Assembly (NCBI GenBank): GCA_902513955.1
Contig: CABXOW010000013.1
Span: 1 to 32,901, forward strand
DNA from: an uncultured Pelagibacteraceae bacterium
Lineage (GTDB): Bacteria; Pseudomonadota; Alphaproteobacteria; Pelagibacterales; Pelagibacteraceae
Direction of reading: 5' to 3'
DNA: 32,901 nt
The notes below the pieces were generated by a model. The model did no database searches. It was not told where the DNA came from and saw only the letters and a program-made list of their open reading frames with translations. A program made the translations under genes and the position numbers. Shown piece by piece: positions 12,702 through 19,897 of this stretch. Within the stretch, counting starts at the first letter, position 1, and each line of letters opens with the position of its first letter.

Positions 12702-13126
12702 TATTCTTTTACCTCTATACCCATTGATCTAGCTGAACCTGCTATAATTTTTACTGCTTCATCTAAATCATGAGCATTTAAATCATTCATCTTTTGATTA
12801 GCAATATCTTCTAATTGTTTTTTTGATATTGAAGCAACAATATTTCTTCCTGGTTCTTTTGATCCACCTTTAAGTTTTACTGCTTCTTTAATAAAGAAAG
12901 ATGCTGGAGGAGATTTAATTTTAAAATCAAATTTTTTATCTTTATAAACTGTAATTTCCACTGGAACGGGTTTTCCAGCCATTGTTTTAGTTTTTTCATT
13001 AAAAGCTTTACAAAACTCCATAATATTTACACCACGTTGTCCTAACGCTGGTCCTACAGGAGGAGCTGGGTTTGCTTGACCGCCCTTAATTTGTAACTTT
13101 ATAAATCCACTTATTTCTTTTGCCAT
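12701..13126 (-). CDS. rplK: 50S ribosomal protein L11
   Basis: Component of the GTPase-associated centre; it binds 23S rRNA and the stalk base. 141 residues. The N-terminal proline-rich switch region reads [20 protein letters not shown] followed by [12 protein letters not shown], and the C-terminal rRNA-binding part ends in [11 protein letters not shown]. It overlaps nusG by one base and rplA by one base, so the whole nusG-rplK-rplA set is translationally linked. Confidence 0.98.
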   Translation of the reverse strand: MAKEISGFIKLQIKGGQANPAPPVGPALGQRGVNIMEFCKAFNEKTKTMAGKPVPVEITVYKDKKFDFKIKSPPASFFIKEAVKLKGGSKEPGRNIVASISKKQLEDIANQKMNDLNAHDLDEAVKIIAGSARSMGIEVKE

Positions 13127-13656
13127 TAACTTACTTTCTCAACTTGGTTATATTCTAAATCTACAGGTGTTGGACGTCCAAATATAGAAACAGAGACCTT
13201 AAGTCTAGACTTTTCTTCATCTATATCTTCTACCATTCCACTGAATGATGCGAAAGGACCATCTACAACCTGAACTTTTTCACCAACGTTGTATTCTATA
13301 CCAGATTTTGGCTGAGCCACACCATCTTTTATTTGTCCTAAGATTTTTTCAATTTCTTTATCTGATACCGGAACAGGTATTCCTTTTGATCCTAAAAATC
13401 CACTAACTCTCTTTATATTTTTAATCATATGATAAATGTTGTTATCCATTTCACTCTTTATCAATACATAGCCGGGGAAATATTTTTTTTTACGTTGAAT
13501 CCTTTTACCTCTTTTAACCTCAGTTACATCGTGTGTAGGAACAATAATTTCTTCAAATTTTTCACCAATTTTTGCTTTATCTGCTTCTTCTTTAATTAAT
13601 CCAGCAACTTTATTTTCAAAGCTGGAGTGTGATTGAACTATGTACCAATTTTTCAT
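13126..13656 (-). CDS. nusG: Transcription termination/antitermination factor NusG
   Basis: Binds the RNA polymerase clamp, suppresses pausing and links transcription to Rho or the ribosome. The 176 residues consist of an NGN domain ([20 protein letters not shown] ... [11 protein letters not shown] ... [17 protein letters not shown]) and a C-terminal KOW domain ([20 protein letters not shown] ... [16 protein letters not shown]). Both domains are complete. It shares one base with the secE stop. Confidence 0.98.
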   Translation of the reverse strand: MKNWYIVQSHSSFENKVAGLIKEEADKAKIGEKFEEIIVPTHDVTEVKRGKRIQRKKKYFPGYVLIKSEMDNNIYHMIKNIKRVSGFLGSKGIPVPVSDKEIEKILGQIKDGVAQPKSGIEYNVGEKVQVVDGPFASFSGMVEDIDEEKSRLKVSVSIFGRPTPVDLEYNQVEKVS

Positions 13657-13847
13657 TAAATGCTCACCTTAAGCAATAGTTCTAAGAAAAACTTTAAAAC
13701 TTGATCTAAAAGAAGAAAAAACAATGACATTGCAACAGCCATTGCAAAAACCATCAAGGCACCTTGTAAAGTCTCTTTCCATGTGGGCCATGAAACTTTA
13801 AATGCTTCCTGTTTTACTTCCTGAATAAATTTAATTGGGTTTTTCAT
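13656..13847 (-). CDS. secE: Preprotein translocase subunit SecE
   Basis: Small essential clamp around SecY in the SecYEG channel. The 63 residues are the minimal single-helix form seen in many bacteria: an amphipathic N-terminal helix (FIQEVKQEAFKVSWPTWKET) with the conserved Lys-Val-Trp-Pro-Thr segment, then one transmembrane helix (about residues 29-60). It lies 16 bp after tRNA-Trp and is fused to nusG by a one-base overlap, the standard order. Confidence 0.96.
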   Translation of the reverse strand: MKNPIKFIQEVKQEAFKVSWPTWKETLQGALMVFAMAVAMSLFFLLLDQVLKFFLELLLKVSI

Positions 13848-13863
13848 AATTTTTAGCTCTAAT

Positions 13864-13939
13864 TGGCAGGAGCGGAGGGACTCGAACCCTCAGCCTCCGG
13901 TTTTGGAGACCGGCGCTCTACCAATTGAGCTACACTCCT
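13864..13939 (-). tRNA. trnW: tRNA-Trp (CCA anticodon)
   Basis: A 76-nt cloverleaf read on the minus strand: acceptor AGGAGTG pairs with CGCTCCT, the D arm is GTAGCTCAATTGGTAGAGC, the anticodon loop CTCCAAA carries CCA, the T loop is GGGTTCGAGTCCC, the discriminator base is G and CCA is encoded. It sits between tuf (9-bp gap) and secE, a widespread bacterial arrangement, and is probably cut out of a tuf-secE transcript. Confidence 0.97.
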
Positions 13940-13949
13940 ATTTATAGAG

Positions 13950-15140
13950 TTACTCTATAATTTTAGTTACTACTCCTGCTCCAACAGTTCTTCCACCTTC
14001 TCTAATAGCAAAATTTAATTGTTCTGACATAGCAATCGGTGTAATCAACTTAACAGTAAATTTAGCATCATCACCTGGCATAACCATTTCTGTACCAGCT
14101 GGTAATTCTACTTCCCCGGTTACGTCCGTTGTTCTAAAGTAAAACTGTGGTCTATATTTAGTAAAGAATGGAGTGTGTCTTCCACCCTCATCTTTTTTAA
14201 GTACATATGCCTGAGCTTCAAATTTAGTGTGTGGAGTAATTGATCCAGGCTTACAAAGAACTTGACCTCTTTCGATGTCAGATCTTTCAATACCTCTCAA
14301 TAAAATTCCTACGTTATCACCAGCTTCACCTGAGTCTAAAAGTTTTCTAAACATTTCTACTCCAGTACAAACTGATTTTTTAGTTTCTTTAATACCTACG
14401 ATTTCAACTTCTTCACCAGTTTTAATTACACCTGATTCAATTCTACCAGTTGCAACTGTTCCTCTTCCTGAAATTGAAAACACATCTTCAACAGGCATCA
14501 AAAATGGTTTGTCAACATCTCTAGCTGGCTGTGGAATATGTTCATCAACAGCTTTCATTAATTCTAAAATTGAATTTTTTCCAATTTCATCATCTCTTTT
14601 TTCTACTGCTGCTAAAGCTGAACCTTTGACAATTGGAGTTTTATCTCCAGGATATTTGTAAGAAGTTAAAAGTTCTCTAATTTCTTCTTCTACAAGTTCG
14701 ATCATATCTTTATCATCAACTTGGTCTACTTTATTTAAGTAAACAACTATAGCTGGAATTCCAACTTGTCTTCCTAAAAGAATATGTTCTCTTGTTTGTG
14801 GCATAGGACCATCAGCAGCGTTAACTACTAAGATAGCTCCATCCATTTGTGCAGCACCAGTGATCATGTTTTTAACATAGTCAGCATGACCTGGGCAATC
14901 AACGTGAGCGTAGTGTCTTTTTTCAGTTTCATACTCAACGTGAGCTGTTGAAATTGTAATTCCTCTTTCTTTTTCTTCAGGAGCTTTATCGATTTGATCG
15001 TAAGCTACTGCTGCTGCTCCACCTGCTTCTGCTAATGTAATTGTGATAGCTGCAGTAAGAGTTGTTTTACCATGGTCGACATGACCAATAGTCCCAATGT
15101 TACAGTGGGGTTTATTTCTAACAAACTTTTCTTTTGACAT
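13950..15140 (-). CDS. tuf: Elongation factor Tu
   Basis: GTPase that delivers aminoacyl-tRNA to the ribosome. 396 residues with all three domains. The P-loop GHVDHGKT (residues 19-26), switch motif [34 protein letters not shown] and NKVD are present, and the domain 2/3 segments [12 protein letters not shown] and [17 protein letters not shown] close the protein. Codon choice and conservation look like a highly expressed core gene. It is embedded in a tRNA-rich transcript (tRNA-Tyr, tRNA-Gly, tuf, tRNA-Trp). No second tuf copy is visible in this window. Confidence 0.99.
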   Translation of the reverse strand: MSKEKFVRNKPHCNIGTIGHVDHGKTTLTAAITITLAEAGGAAAVAYDQIDKAPEEKERGITISTAHVEYETEKRHYAHVDCPGHADYVKNMITGAAQMDGAILVVNAADGPMPQTREHILLGRQVGIPAIVVYLNKVDQVDDKDMIELVEEEIRELLTSYKYPGDKTPIVKGSALAAVEKRDDEIGKNSILELMKAVDEHIPQPARDVDKPFLMPVEDVFSISGRGTVATGRIESGVIKTGEEVEIVGIKETKKSVCTGVEMFRKLLDSGEAGDNVGILLRGIERSDIERGQVLCKPGSITPHTKFEAQAYVLKKDEGGRHTPFFTKYRPQFYFRTTDVTGEVELPAGTEMVMPGDDAKFTVKLITPIAMSEQLNFAIREGGRTVGAGVVTKIIE

Positions 15141-15186
15141 TACTTTTTTACCTCAGTTTTTGTTTTCATTAATAATTTTTTTTTCT

Positions 15187-15260
15187 TGGAGCGGGTAAAG
15201 GGAATCGAACCCTTACATCCAGCTTGGAAGGCTAGCGTTCTACCATTGAACTACACCCGC
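15187..15260 (-). tRNA. trnG: tRNA-Gly (TCC anticodon)
   Basis: A 74-nt cloverleaf on the minus strand: acceptor GCGGGTG pairs with TACCCGC, the D arm is TAGTTCAATGGTAGAAC, the anticodon loop CTTCCAA carries TCC, the T loop is GGGTTCGATTCCC, the discriminator is T (usual for glycine) and CCA is encoded. It lies between tRNA-Tyr and tuf. Confidence 0.97.
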
Positions 15261-15304
15261 ACAACCCCAAGAGTAACACTCCATGTTACTTAAAATTCAT
15301 TGAA

Positions 15305-15390
15305 TGGTGGAGGGGGAAAGATTCGAACTTTCGAAGACCGAAGTCAACGGGTTTACAGCCCGCCCCATTTGACCGCTCTGGAACCCCTCC
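15305..15390 (-). tRNA. trnY: tRNA-Tyr (GTA anticodon)
   Basis: An 86-nt class II tRNA on the minus strand. Acceptor GGAGGGG pairs with CCCCTCC, the anticodon loop is CTGTAAA (GTA), a long variable arm follows, then the T loop and encoded ACCA. It is the first gene of the minus-strand tRNA-tuf-secE block; a promoter-like sequence lies 47-74 bp upstream. Confidence 0.97.
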
Positions 15391-15436
15391 TTTGGGGAAG
15401 TGTCCCCTGTTCAATAAAGCTTCAAACAACATGGGT

Positions 15437-15464
15437 TTTATATATTTTATTTAATCAAATGCAA
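15437..15464 (-). promoter_or_regulatory. Putative promoter for tRNA-Tyr/tRNA-Gly/tuf
   Basis: In the divergent gap between tRNA-Tyr and the rlmB-like gene, the minus strand reads TTGCAT (15459-15464), a 16-bp spacer and TATAAA (15437-15442). The distance to the tRNA-Tyr 5' end (15390) is suitable for a short tRNA leader. Sequence-only prediction in AT-rich DNA. Confidence 0.45.
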
Positions 15465-15518
15465 CACGTGATTTAATAGGAAAATATCCAAAAAAACGTG
15501 TAAAAATGATAAAAATTT

Positions 15519-16262
15519 ATGAATAAAACCTCTTTTTTTATCGCTGGTCAACATGCTGTTATCGAAGCTCTTAGAAATCCTAATAGAAAGGTTTTAAGAG
15601 TTTTTTTAACAGAAGATGCTAAGAAAAATATTCACAGAAAAAACCCTAAAAAAAATGTTTTAGAAGACGTTAAAGTTTATTTTAAATCTAAAAAAGAATT
15701 AGACAAATACACATCTAAAGAACAATTAATGCATGGAGGTTATGTTGCAGAAATTGAACATTTAGATCAACCTGATTTAAAAGAATACATTAAAGAAAAA
15801 AAGAATTGTACATTTGTTTGTTTGGATGAAGTAACTGATCCAAGAAACATTGGTTCACTTATCAGAAGCGCATCTTCATTCAACATTGATGGCTTGATAA
15901 TTAAAGAAAGACATTTTCCCAAAGATAGCAAGCTTATGTACAAGTCTGCAAGTGGTTGTATGGAACATTTAAATATTTTTCAAGTTGCTAATATCAATTC
16001 AACTCTTAAAAATTTAAGAAATAAAAATTTTTGGGTTTACGGTTTTGATGCAAGAGGAGATAAAGATTTTACCGAAGTAAAATGGGAAGGAAAAAATGTT
16101 CTTTTGTTTGGATCCGAAGGCTTTGGTATGAGAGAACACACAGGCAAATATGCAGATTTTTTTGTTAAAATTGATATAAATAAAGATATTGAAAGCTTAA
16201 ACATATCAAATAGTGCTGCAATAGTCTTTCATCATTTAAGTTATTTAAAAAAAAAGAGTTGA
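15519..16262 (+). CDS. rlmB: SpoU/TrmH-family rRNA 2'-O-ribose methyltransferase, RlmB-like
   Basis: Probable SAM-dependent 2'-O-methyltransferase of the SPOUT superfamily; the best family match is RlmB, which modifies G2251 in the 23S rRNA P loop. The 247 residues begin with an RNA substrate-binding domain (FIAGQHAVIEALRNPNRKVL, with the typical 'G.H.V.EAL' motif). The knotted catalytic domain follows: motif 1 CLDEVTDPRNIGSLIRSASS, motif 2 VLLFGSEGFGMRE and motif 3 SLNISNSAAIVFHHL. The conserved Asn and Arg of motif 1 and Glu of motif 2 are present. It is divergent from the tRNA-tuf block and 33 bp ahead of tRNA-Thr. A different rRNA or tRNA target within the family cannot be excluded. Confidence 0.87.
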   Translation: MNKTSFFIAGQHAVIEALRNPNRKVLRVFLTEDAKKNIHRKNPKKNVLEDVKVYFKSKKELDKYTSKEQLMHGGYVAEIEHLDQPDLKEYIKEKKNCTFVCLDEVTDPRNIGSLIRSASSFNIDGLIIKERHFPKDSKLMYKSASGCMEHLNIFQVANINSTLKNLRNKNFWVYGFDARGDKDFTEVKWEGKNVLLFGSEGFGMREHTGKYADFFVKIDINKDIESLNISNSAAIVFHHLSYLKKKS

Positions 16263-16295
16263 TTATTTAACAAATAATTAATAGTTATTGCGCAT

Positions 16296-16371
16296 GCCCT
16301 TGTAGCTCAGTTGGTAGAGCAATTGATTTGTAATCAATAGGTCCGCGGTTCGAATCCGTGCGGGGGCACCA
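16296..16371 (+). tRNA. trnT: tRNA-Thr (TGT anticodon), intact copy
   Basis: A 76-nt cloverleaf: acceptor GCCCTTG pairs with CGGGGGC (two G-T pairs), the D arm is TAGCTCAGTTGGTAGAGC, the anticodon loop TTTGTAA carries TGT, the T arm contains GGTTCGAATCC, the discriminator is A and CCA is encoded. The 3' half and 31 bp beyond it are duplicated at 20568-20647, so this tRNA is the attachment site of island A. It is the functional copy. Confidence 0.97.
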
Positions 16372-16402
16372 TCACTCAATAAAATCAACACTAATTATTT
16401 TT
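16323..16402 (+). repeat. Left copy of 80-bp direct repeat (att-like, tRNA-Thr 3' half)
   Basis: Runs from the 5' strand of the tRNA-Thr anticodon stem through the encoded CCA and 31 bp further. It matches 20568-20647 without gaps at 74 of 80 positions. The two copies bracket island A (pilin array), the pattern left by site-specific integration at a tRNA gene. Confidence 0.9.
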
Positions 16403-16409
16403 GCTAAAT

Positions 16410-16469
16410 TAAATTTTAACTAAATTTTAACATGGAGTGCAGTCATAGTGCAGTCAGATTGCAGTCAGA
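16410..16469. repeat. Tandem 11-bp direct repeats beside tRNA-Thr (2 + 3 copies)
   Basis: Two exact 11-bp units taaattttaac (16410-16420, 16421-16431) are followed by three near-identical 11-bp units: gtgcagtcata, gtgcagtcaga, ttgcagtcaga (16437-16469). They start 38 bp beyond the tRNA CCA, inside island A. Repeats at exactly one helical turn next to an attachment core resemble integrase arm-type sites or response-regulator operators; neither is proven. Confidence 0.85.
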
Positions 16470-16481
16470 TCAAGTAGTTGT

Positions 16482-17147
16482 TTAATTAATTCTATATATA
16501 ATCTTAAAATCTTCTTTTTCTGTACAAAAATAATGCAACCAAATAGAAATATAAGTATAAAATGAAACTATAAACATTGATTGTGATCCTGTTGCAATTG
16601 CAAAACCAAATGGAATAGCAATTGCATAAGTATACATAGCATTAGAAGACCATTTAAAAATTCCTCTTTTTTCAAAAGGCATATCTCTATATTTTGGATC
16701 GAAATGATCAGCACCAGCAGCTCTAACAAATCCAAAATATTTTTTAACTGAATACATTGTATAGAGACCTGGTATAAAAACTATAACAGACAAAGCCCAT
16801 GATATTAATCCAGGTTTATATAAAGAGCCATAATCAACAAAGCACAAAACTACTGCAGAAAATCTTAAAATAATTAAAGTAAAAAAACCTATTAAATACC
16901 CTTTAAGCCCAATTGAACTACTAACTGACTTCCAACATAATTCTGATCTCCAACAAATCCAAGTATAAACTTGATGAACTAAAGGTATGGTCATAGCAAT
17001 CATAAACCAACTTAGAGCACTTATTCTAAGAAAAGTATTTGTATTGCTTTTAAGATCAACAAATTGATAGCCAATATAAAATAACGCAATTGTTCCACCA
17101 ACGTGCCAAATTTGATGTCTAAAGAAAAAATTTAATTTATTTTCCAT
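16482..17147 (-). CDS. Integral-membrane methyltransferase-like protein (ICMT/PEMT superfamily)
   Basis: 221 residues with about five or six transmembrane helices (for example GGTIALFYIGYQF, WFMIAMTIPLVH, YLIGFFTLIILRF, LISWALSVIVFIPGLY, and a pair between residues 165 and 205). The C-terminal part SSNAMYTYAIAIPFG followed by IWLHYFCTEKEDFKIIY resembles the 'RNPMY...HY..TEE.D' signature of isoprenylcysteine/phosphatidylethanolamine methyltransferases, which bind SAM at the membrane face. The usual Arg-Asn-Pro is Ser-Asn-Ala here, so activity is uncertain. It is the most tRNA-proximal gene of island A and separate from the pilins by 83 bp. A role in modifying lipids or pilin N-termini would be pure speculation. 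Confidence 0.55.
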   Translation of the reverse strand: MENKLNFFFRHQIWHVGGTIALFYIGYQFVDLKSNTNTFLRISALSWFMIAMTIPLVHQVYTWICWRSELCWKSVSSSIGLKGYLIGFFTLIILRFSAVVLCFVDYGSLYKPGLISWALSVIVFIPGLYTMYSVKKYFGFVRAAGADHFDPKYRDMPFEKRGIFKWSSNAMYTYAIAIPFGFAIATGSQSMFIVSFYTYISIWLHYFCTEKEDFKIIYRIN

Positions 17148-17174
17148 AATTTTAATTTACCCAGAACCACGATC

Positions 17175-17193
17175 CCTAAAAGTTTTTTCATTT
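17175..17193 (+). repeat. 19-bp direct repeat flanking pilin A1, left copy
   Basis: cctaaaagttttttcattt; matches 17854-17872 (cctataagttttttcattt) at 18 of 19 positions. The pair brackets a 679-bp unit holding one pilin gene and its upstream 11-bp repeats. Confidence 0.7.
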
Positions 17194-17230
17194 GTAAATA
17201 ATTTAGCACAATATAATTTATTTTTACTAG

Positions 17231-17797
17231 TTAATTTTTTGAAGATATTGTGCTCTCAGTAAATTTATTTAATTCGCACATTGTTGTAAGTTTGCATTCA
17301 AATGGATCAGATAGGCCCGCATTTGCACCACAAGCAAATCTAGTAGTTCCCACAATTTGATTATTATTTCTTGAAGGTGTTATAACTGCAGGAAGAGGAT
17401 CTCCTTCAAAAGGATTTCTATATCCCAATCCATAAAAGTGATCATATATTACTGCTTCGCTACCTTGATAATAACCATAACAACTTGGATGACTAGTATT
17501 ATTTGCTGCAACTGCTGCACAAATATCAGTTCCATGAGCATAATACTGTGTGTTTGATGGAAGCCAATGTAACCAGCACATACCTGAATGTTCGACTACA
17601 TCGCAAGTTGATTTAAGATCAACATTTCTCCATTTTCTAAGTATTTCTTTTTTAAAAATTTTATGTTGATTTTTACATTGAGTCATTTTGGTACCTTTAA
17701 CATACCCGCTATAAGCAACTACACCTACAGCAGCAAGAATACCGATGATGGCTACTACGACTAAAAGTTCTATTAGGGTGAAACCTTTTTGTTTCAT
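17231..17797 (-). CDS. Type IV pilin-like protein A1
   Basis: 188 residues starting MKQKGFTLIELLVVVAIIGI: a short basic leader, the prepilin peptidase site Gly/Phe, Glu at mature position 5 and a hydrophobic N-terminal helix. This is the class III signal of type IV pilins and type II secretion pseudopilins, which assemble into filaments from the inner membrane. The variable domain (from about residue 35) has eight cysteines, the most of the set, and the NPF motif (RNPFEGDPLP) also seen in sibling pilins. It stands apart from the other five pilins of island A, with its own upstream 11-bp repeats and a TATAAT 12 bp before the ATG, and is flanked by a 19-bp direct repeat, so it looks like a separate cassette. 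Confidence 0.85.
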   Translation of the reverse strand: MKQKGFTLIELLVVVAIIGILAAVGVVAYSGYVKGTKMTQCKNQHKIFKKEILRKWRNVDLKSTCDVVEHSGMCWLHWLPSNTQYYAHGTDICAAVAANNTSHPSCYGYYQGSEAVIYDHFYGLGYRNPFEGDPLPAVITPSRNNNQIVGTTRFACGANAGLSDPFECKLTTMCELNKFTESTISSKN

Positions 17798-17820
17798 AAC
17801 ATTATTATACTATCTCTCTA

Positions 17821-17842
17821 TGCTATAGTCCTGCTATAGTTG
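17821..17842. repeat. Two tandem 11-bp repeats upstream of pilin A1
   Basis: tgctatagtcc tgctatagttg. The position and flanking text (atctctctatg before it, a TCCTATAA octamer after it) match the tgtacaagt repeats upstream of pilins in islands B and C, but the core of the unit differs (ctatag instead of tacaag). Read toward pilin A1, GAGAGATAG and then TATAAT follow. Confidence 0.7.
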
Positions 17843-17853
17843 TCCCACAAAAT

Positions 17854-17872
17854 CCTATAAGTTTTTTCATTT
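17854..17872 (+). repeat. 19-bp direct repeat flanking pilin A1, right copy
   Basis: cctataagttttttcattt, one mismatch from 17175-17193. Its last bases overlap the stop codon of pilin A2. Confidence 0.7.
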
Positions 17873-18374
17873 AAAACTCAGCAGTAGATACATCTGTACT
17901 AAGGCAATCGCTATTTCCTGTTCCATATCTAGTAATCACAATTATTTTATTTGCTCTCCCTGCAATACTTATTTGACCAAAAGTATTAAGATTACACTCT
18001 GTATTCTTGGTAGGTTGTACTCCTGTTCCACCGTCAAATTGATTTTTCCATTCTTGTTCTCCTGTATTTTGGTGTATAATTGAAAAATGCTGAGCAAACT
18101 TTGTTGCTAAATACCAAGGATCTGAAGTTGCTTTCTTTCTAATTTCATCACATTTAAGATTAATACCATGAGATAATTTTGGTTCCTCACCGAAAATACA
18201 TCTCGCAAGTTCCGCTTGAATAATTTTAACAACTAGTGCATGATTAGTTTTTGTTACTGCAACTTTTGCAGCTTTCGTATACCCATTATAAGCAACCACC
18301 CCTACTGCAGCTAGAATACCGATGATAGCTACAACGACTAGGAGTTCTATTAGAGTGAAGGCATTTCTATTCAT
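17871..18374 (-). CDS. Type IV pilin-like protein A2
   Basis: 167 residues, leader MNRNAFTLIELLVVVAIIGI, then the shared AAVGVVAYNGYTKAAK stretch. The variable domain holds four cysteines, a helix KTNHALVVKIIQAELARCIF and WKNQFDGG at the place where siblings have (W/F)KNP(Y/F). It is the last gene of a five-pilin run; its ATG lies 4 bp after the stop of A3, indicating one message. The asparagine before AFTL, where most siblings have Lys, is still compatible with prepilin processing. Confidence 0.85.
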   Translation of the reverse strand: MNRNAFTLIELLVVVAIIGILAAVGVVAYNGYTKAAKVAVTKTNHALVVKIIQAELARCIFGEEPKLSHGINLKCDEIRKKATSDPWYLATKFAQHFSIIHQNTGEQEWKNQFDGGTGVQPTKNTECNLNTFGQISIAGRANKIIVITRYGTGNSDCLSTDVSTAEF

Positions 18375-18378
18375 GGGT

Positions 18379-18861
18379 TTATGGGTATTGAGATATAGGC
18401 CATTGATAAACTATAACTTTACCCCTGCATCTCATTCTTAATTTAAATCCAGCACTCTCAGGATAATATGCTATGCCACCATCCATTGGTGGATCTCCAA
18501 TGTAAGTTAAAATAGGAATGTTGTATGTTAAATTAGGTTCGTATGGACTAGAGGCATAATTACCAAAACTTTTAGTTGTTTCACCTGCAATAGTTCCAAA
18601 ATTTTGGGGACAAGATAACATTCTATCTTTTCCAGGAGTATTATTTGTATATTGCATCTTTATATTAATTTCATTTTGAAACTCACAAAATGTATAATTT
18701 TGGACTATCATTTTTTTTAGAAGTGAGAAATTATTCTTACATACAGATTCTTTTGCACTAGCGGTATACCCATTATAAGCAACAACACCTACCGCAGCGA
18801 GAATGCCGATGATGGCTACTACGACTAGGAGTTCTATTAATGTGAAGGCTTTATGATTCAT
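18379..18861 (-). CDS. Type IV pilin-like protein A3
   Basis: 160 residues from the ATG at 18861 (MNHKAFTLIELL); an in-frame TTG one codon upstream is not needed. The ATG overlaps the stop of A4 by one base (TGATG). After the invariant N-terminus the variable domain has four cysteines (AKESVCKNN, YTFCEF, LSCPQNF, RMRCRGK). It lacks the KNP(Y/F) motif; instead it has PYEPNLTYNIPILTYIGDPP. It is the most divergent C-terminal domain in the run. Confidence 0.85.
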   Translation of the reverse strand: MNHKAFTLIELLVVVAIIGILAAVGVVAYNGYTASAKESVCKNNFSLLKKMIVQNYTFCEFQNEINIKMQYTNNTPGKDRMLSCPQNFGTIAGETTKSFGNYASSPYEPNLTYNIPILTYIGDPPMDGGIAYYPESAGFKLRMRCRGKVIVYQWPISQYP

Positions 18862-19370
18862 CAATCAAGTTTAATTGTATTTTCAAGTCTGTTATCTGAA
18901 CTATTGCACGGCGTTTTGATACAAGTGCAAACAGTAACATTATCCCATCCGTTTCTTGAGTTTATCCAAACAAATCCAGCATTTGCATCTCCACTTGCCG
19001 CATTTCTACACCAACCTGGTTGCTGAACTCTGTTACCAGTTGATTTGTATGGATTTTTCCATCTACCATTATTATCCATATCATTAATTAAATAATCAGC
19101 AAAAAATGTAAACTGGTTTCCATAACAATTAATATTATTTTTAGTTTTATTGTTTGGTATCGACATCATTGTTACACTGCCATTAATATTGCAATCTTGT
19201 ATTGTTAAAGTAACTTTTTTTACAACATTATTATGATTTGTTTTAGAGGCGTTAACTTTTGCTGCACTCGTATACCCATTATAAGCAACCACACCTACTG
19301 CAGCTAAAATACCGATGATGGCGACAACGACTAGGAGTTCTATTAGGGTGAAAGCTTTTTTGTTTCGCAT
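18861..19370 (-). CDS. Type IV pilin-like protein A4
   Basis: 169 residues from the ATG at 19370 (MRNKKAFTLIELL); the longer reading MEIV... begins inside the end of A5 and would spoil the short basic leader. The variable domain has six cysteines, GSVTMMSIPN, NNGRWKNPY and the tail CTCIKTPCNSSDNRLENTI. These blocks recur in pilin B1 of island B (GSVTMMKVYG, NNGRYTNPY, CICFEEPCSNSDNRLEEEI), so A4 and B1 are close paralogues in different islands. It starts 2 bp after the A5 stop. Confidence 0.86.
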   Translation of the reverse strand: MRNKKAFTLIELLVVVAIIGILAAVGVVAYNGYTSAAKVNASKTNHNNVVKKVTLTIQDCNINGSVTMMSIPNNKTKNNINCYGNQFTFFADYLINDMDNNGRWKNPYKSTGNRVQQPGWCRNAASGDANAGFVWINSRNGWDNVTVCTCIKTPCNSSDNRLENTIKLD

Positions 19371-19372
19371 TA

Positions 19373-19897
19373 CTATTTCCATTGTGCTGTATAAGTAATC
19401 ACGTTTGAACTATCGCTACAAGGACTATCAACACAGGTACATACTTCTATAGTTTTTGTTGAAGTTTTATAATCCATATTAACATATCCAATATATTTTT
19501 CTTGCGTACATGCCCAACTATTTCCTTCCATTGCAACATAATTTTTTCCCCATGGTTCTTTTGTATGGTTATTTTTCCATTCAATTGAGTTGTTTAAATC
19601 ATTGGTAAAATATGTTCTAAAAAACAAATATGTATTTACATCATACCAACATCCTTTTTCATATTCAGTTTTATCATATCGTTTCAACATCAGTTTTACT
19701 TTGCCATTGGAGCTAATATCACATTCTTGAATTAACAAATTAAGCTTTTTAACAGCTGTACTATGATTGGATTTTGATACCGCTACCTTTGCGCTGTTAG
19801 TATACCCATTATAAGCAACTACCCCTACAGCAGCTAGAATACCAATGATGGCTACAACGACTAAAAGTTCTATAAGTGTAAAACCATTTCTTTTCAT
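19373..19897 (-). CDS. Type IV pilin-like protein A5
   Basis: 174 residues from the ATG at 19897 (MKRNGFTLIELL), which overlaps the A6 stop as ATGA; the in-frame ATG 15 bp upstream would add MYYSQ from inside A6. The variable domain has WKNNHTKEPW at the KNP position and the same Cys-rich tail type as A4 (EVCTCVDSPCSDSSNVI). The mature N-terminus would be Phe after Gly, as in A1, while most other siblings have Ala before Phe. Confidence 0.86.
   Translation of the reverse strand: MKRNGFTLIELLVVVAIIGILAAVGVVAYNGYTNSAKVAVSKSNHSTAVKKLNLLIQECDISSNGKVKLMLKRYDKTEYEKGCWYDVNTYLFFRTYFTNDLNNSIEWKNNHTKEPWGKNYVAMEGNSWACTQEKYIGYVNMDYKTSTKTIEVCTCVDSPCSDSSNVITYTAQWK

Noticed and set aside
14275-14661. 128-codon plus-strand frame inside tuf
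   Set aside because: Antisense shadow of EF-Tu; the real gene is unambiguous.
16262-16278. Terminator after the rlmB-like gene (attattt-aac-aaataat)
   Set aside because: A 7-bp stem of only A-T pairs with no T tract; such repeats are expected by chance in this sequence.
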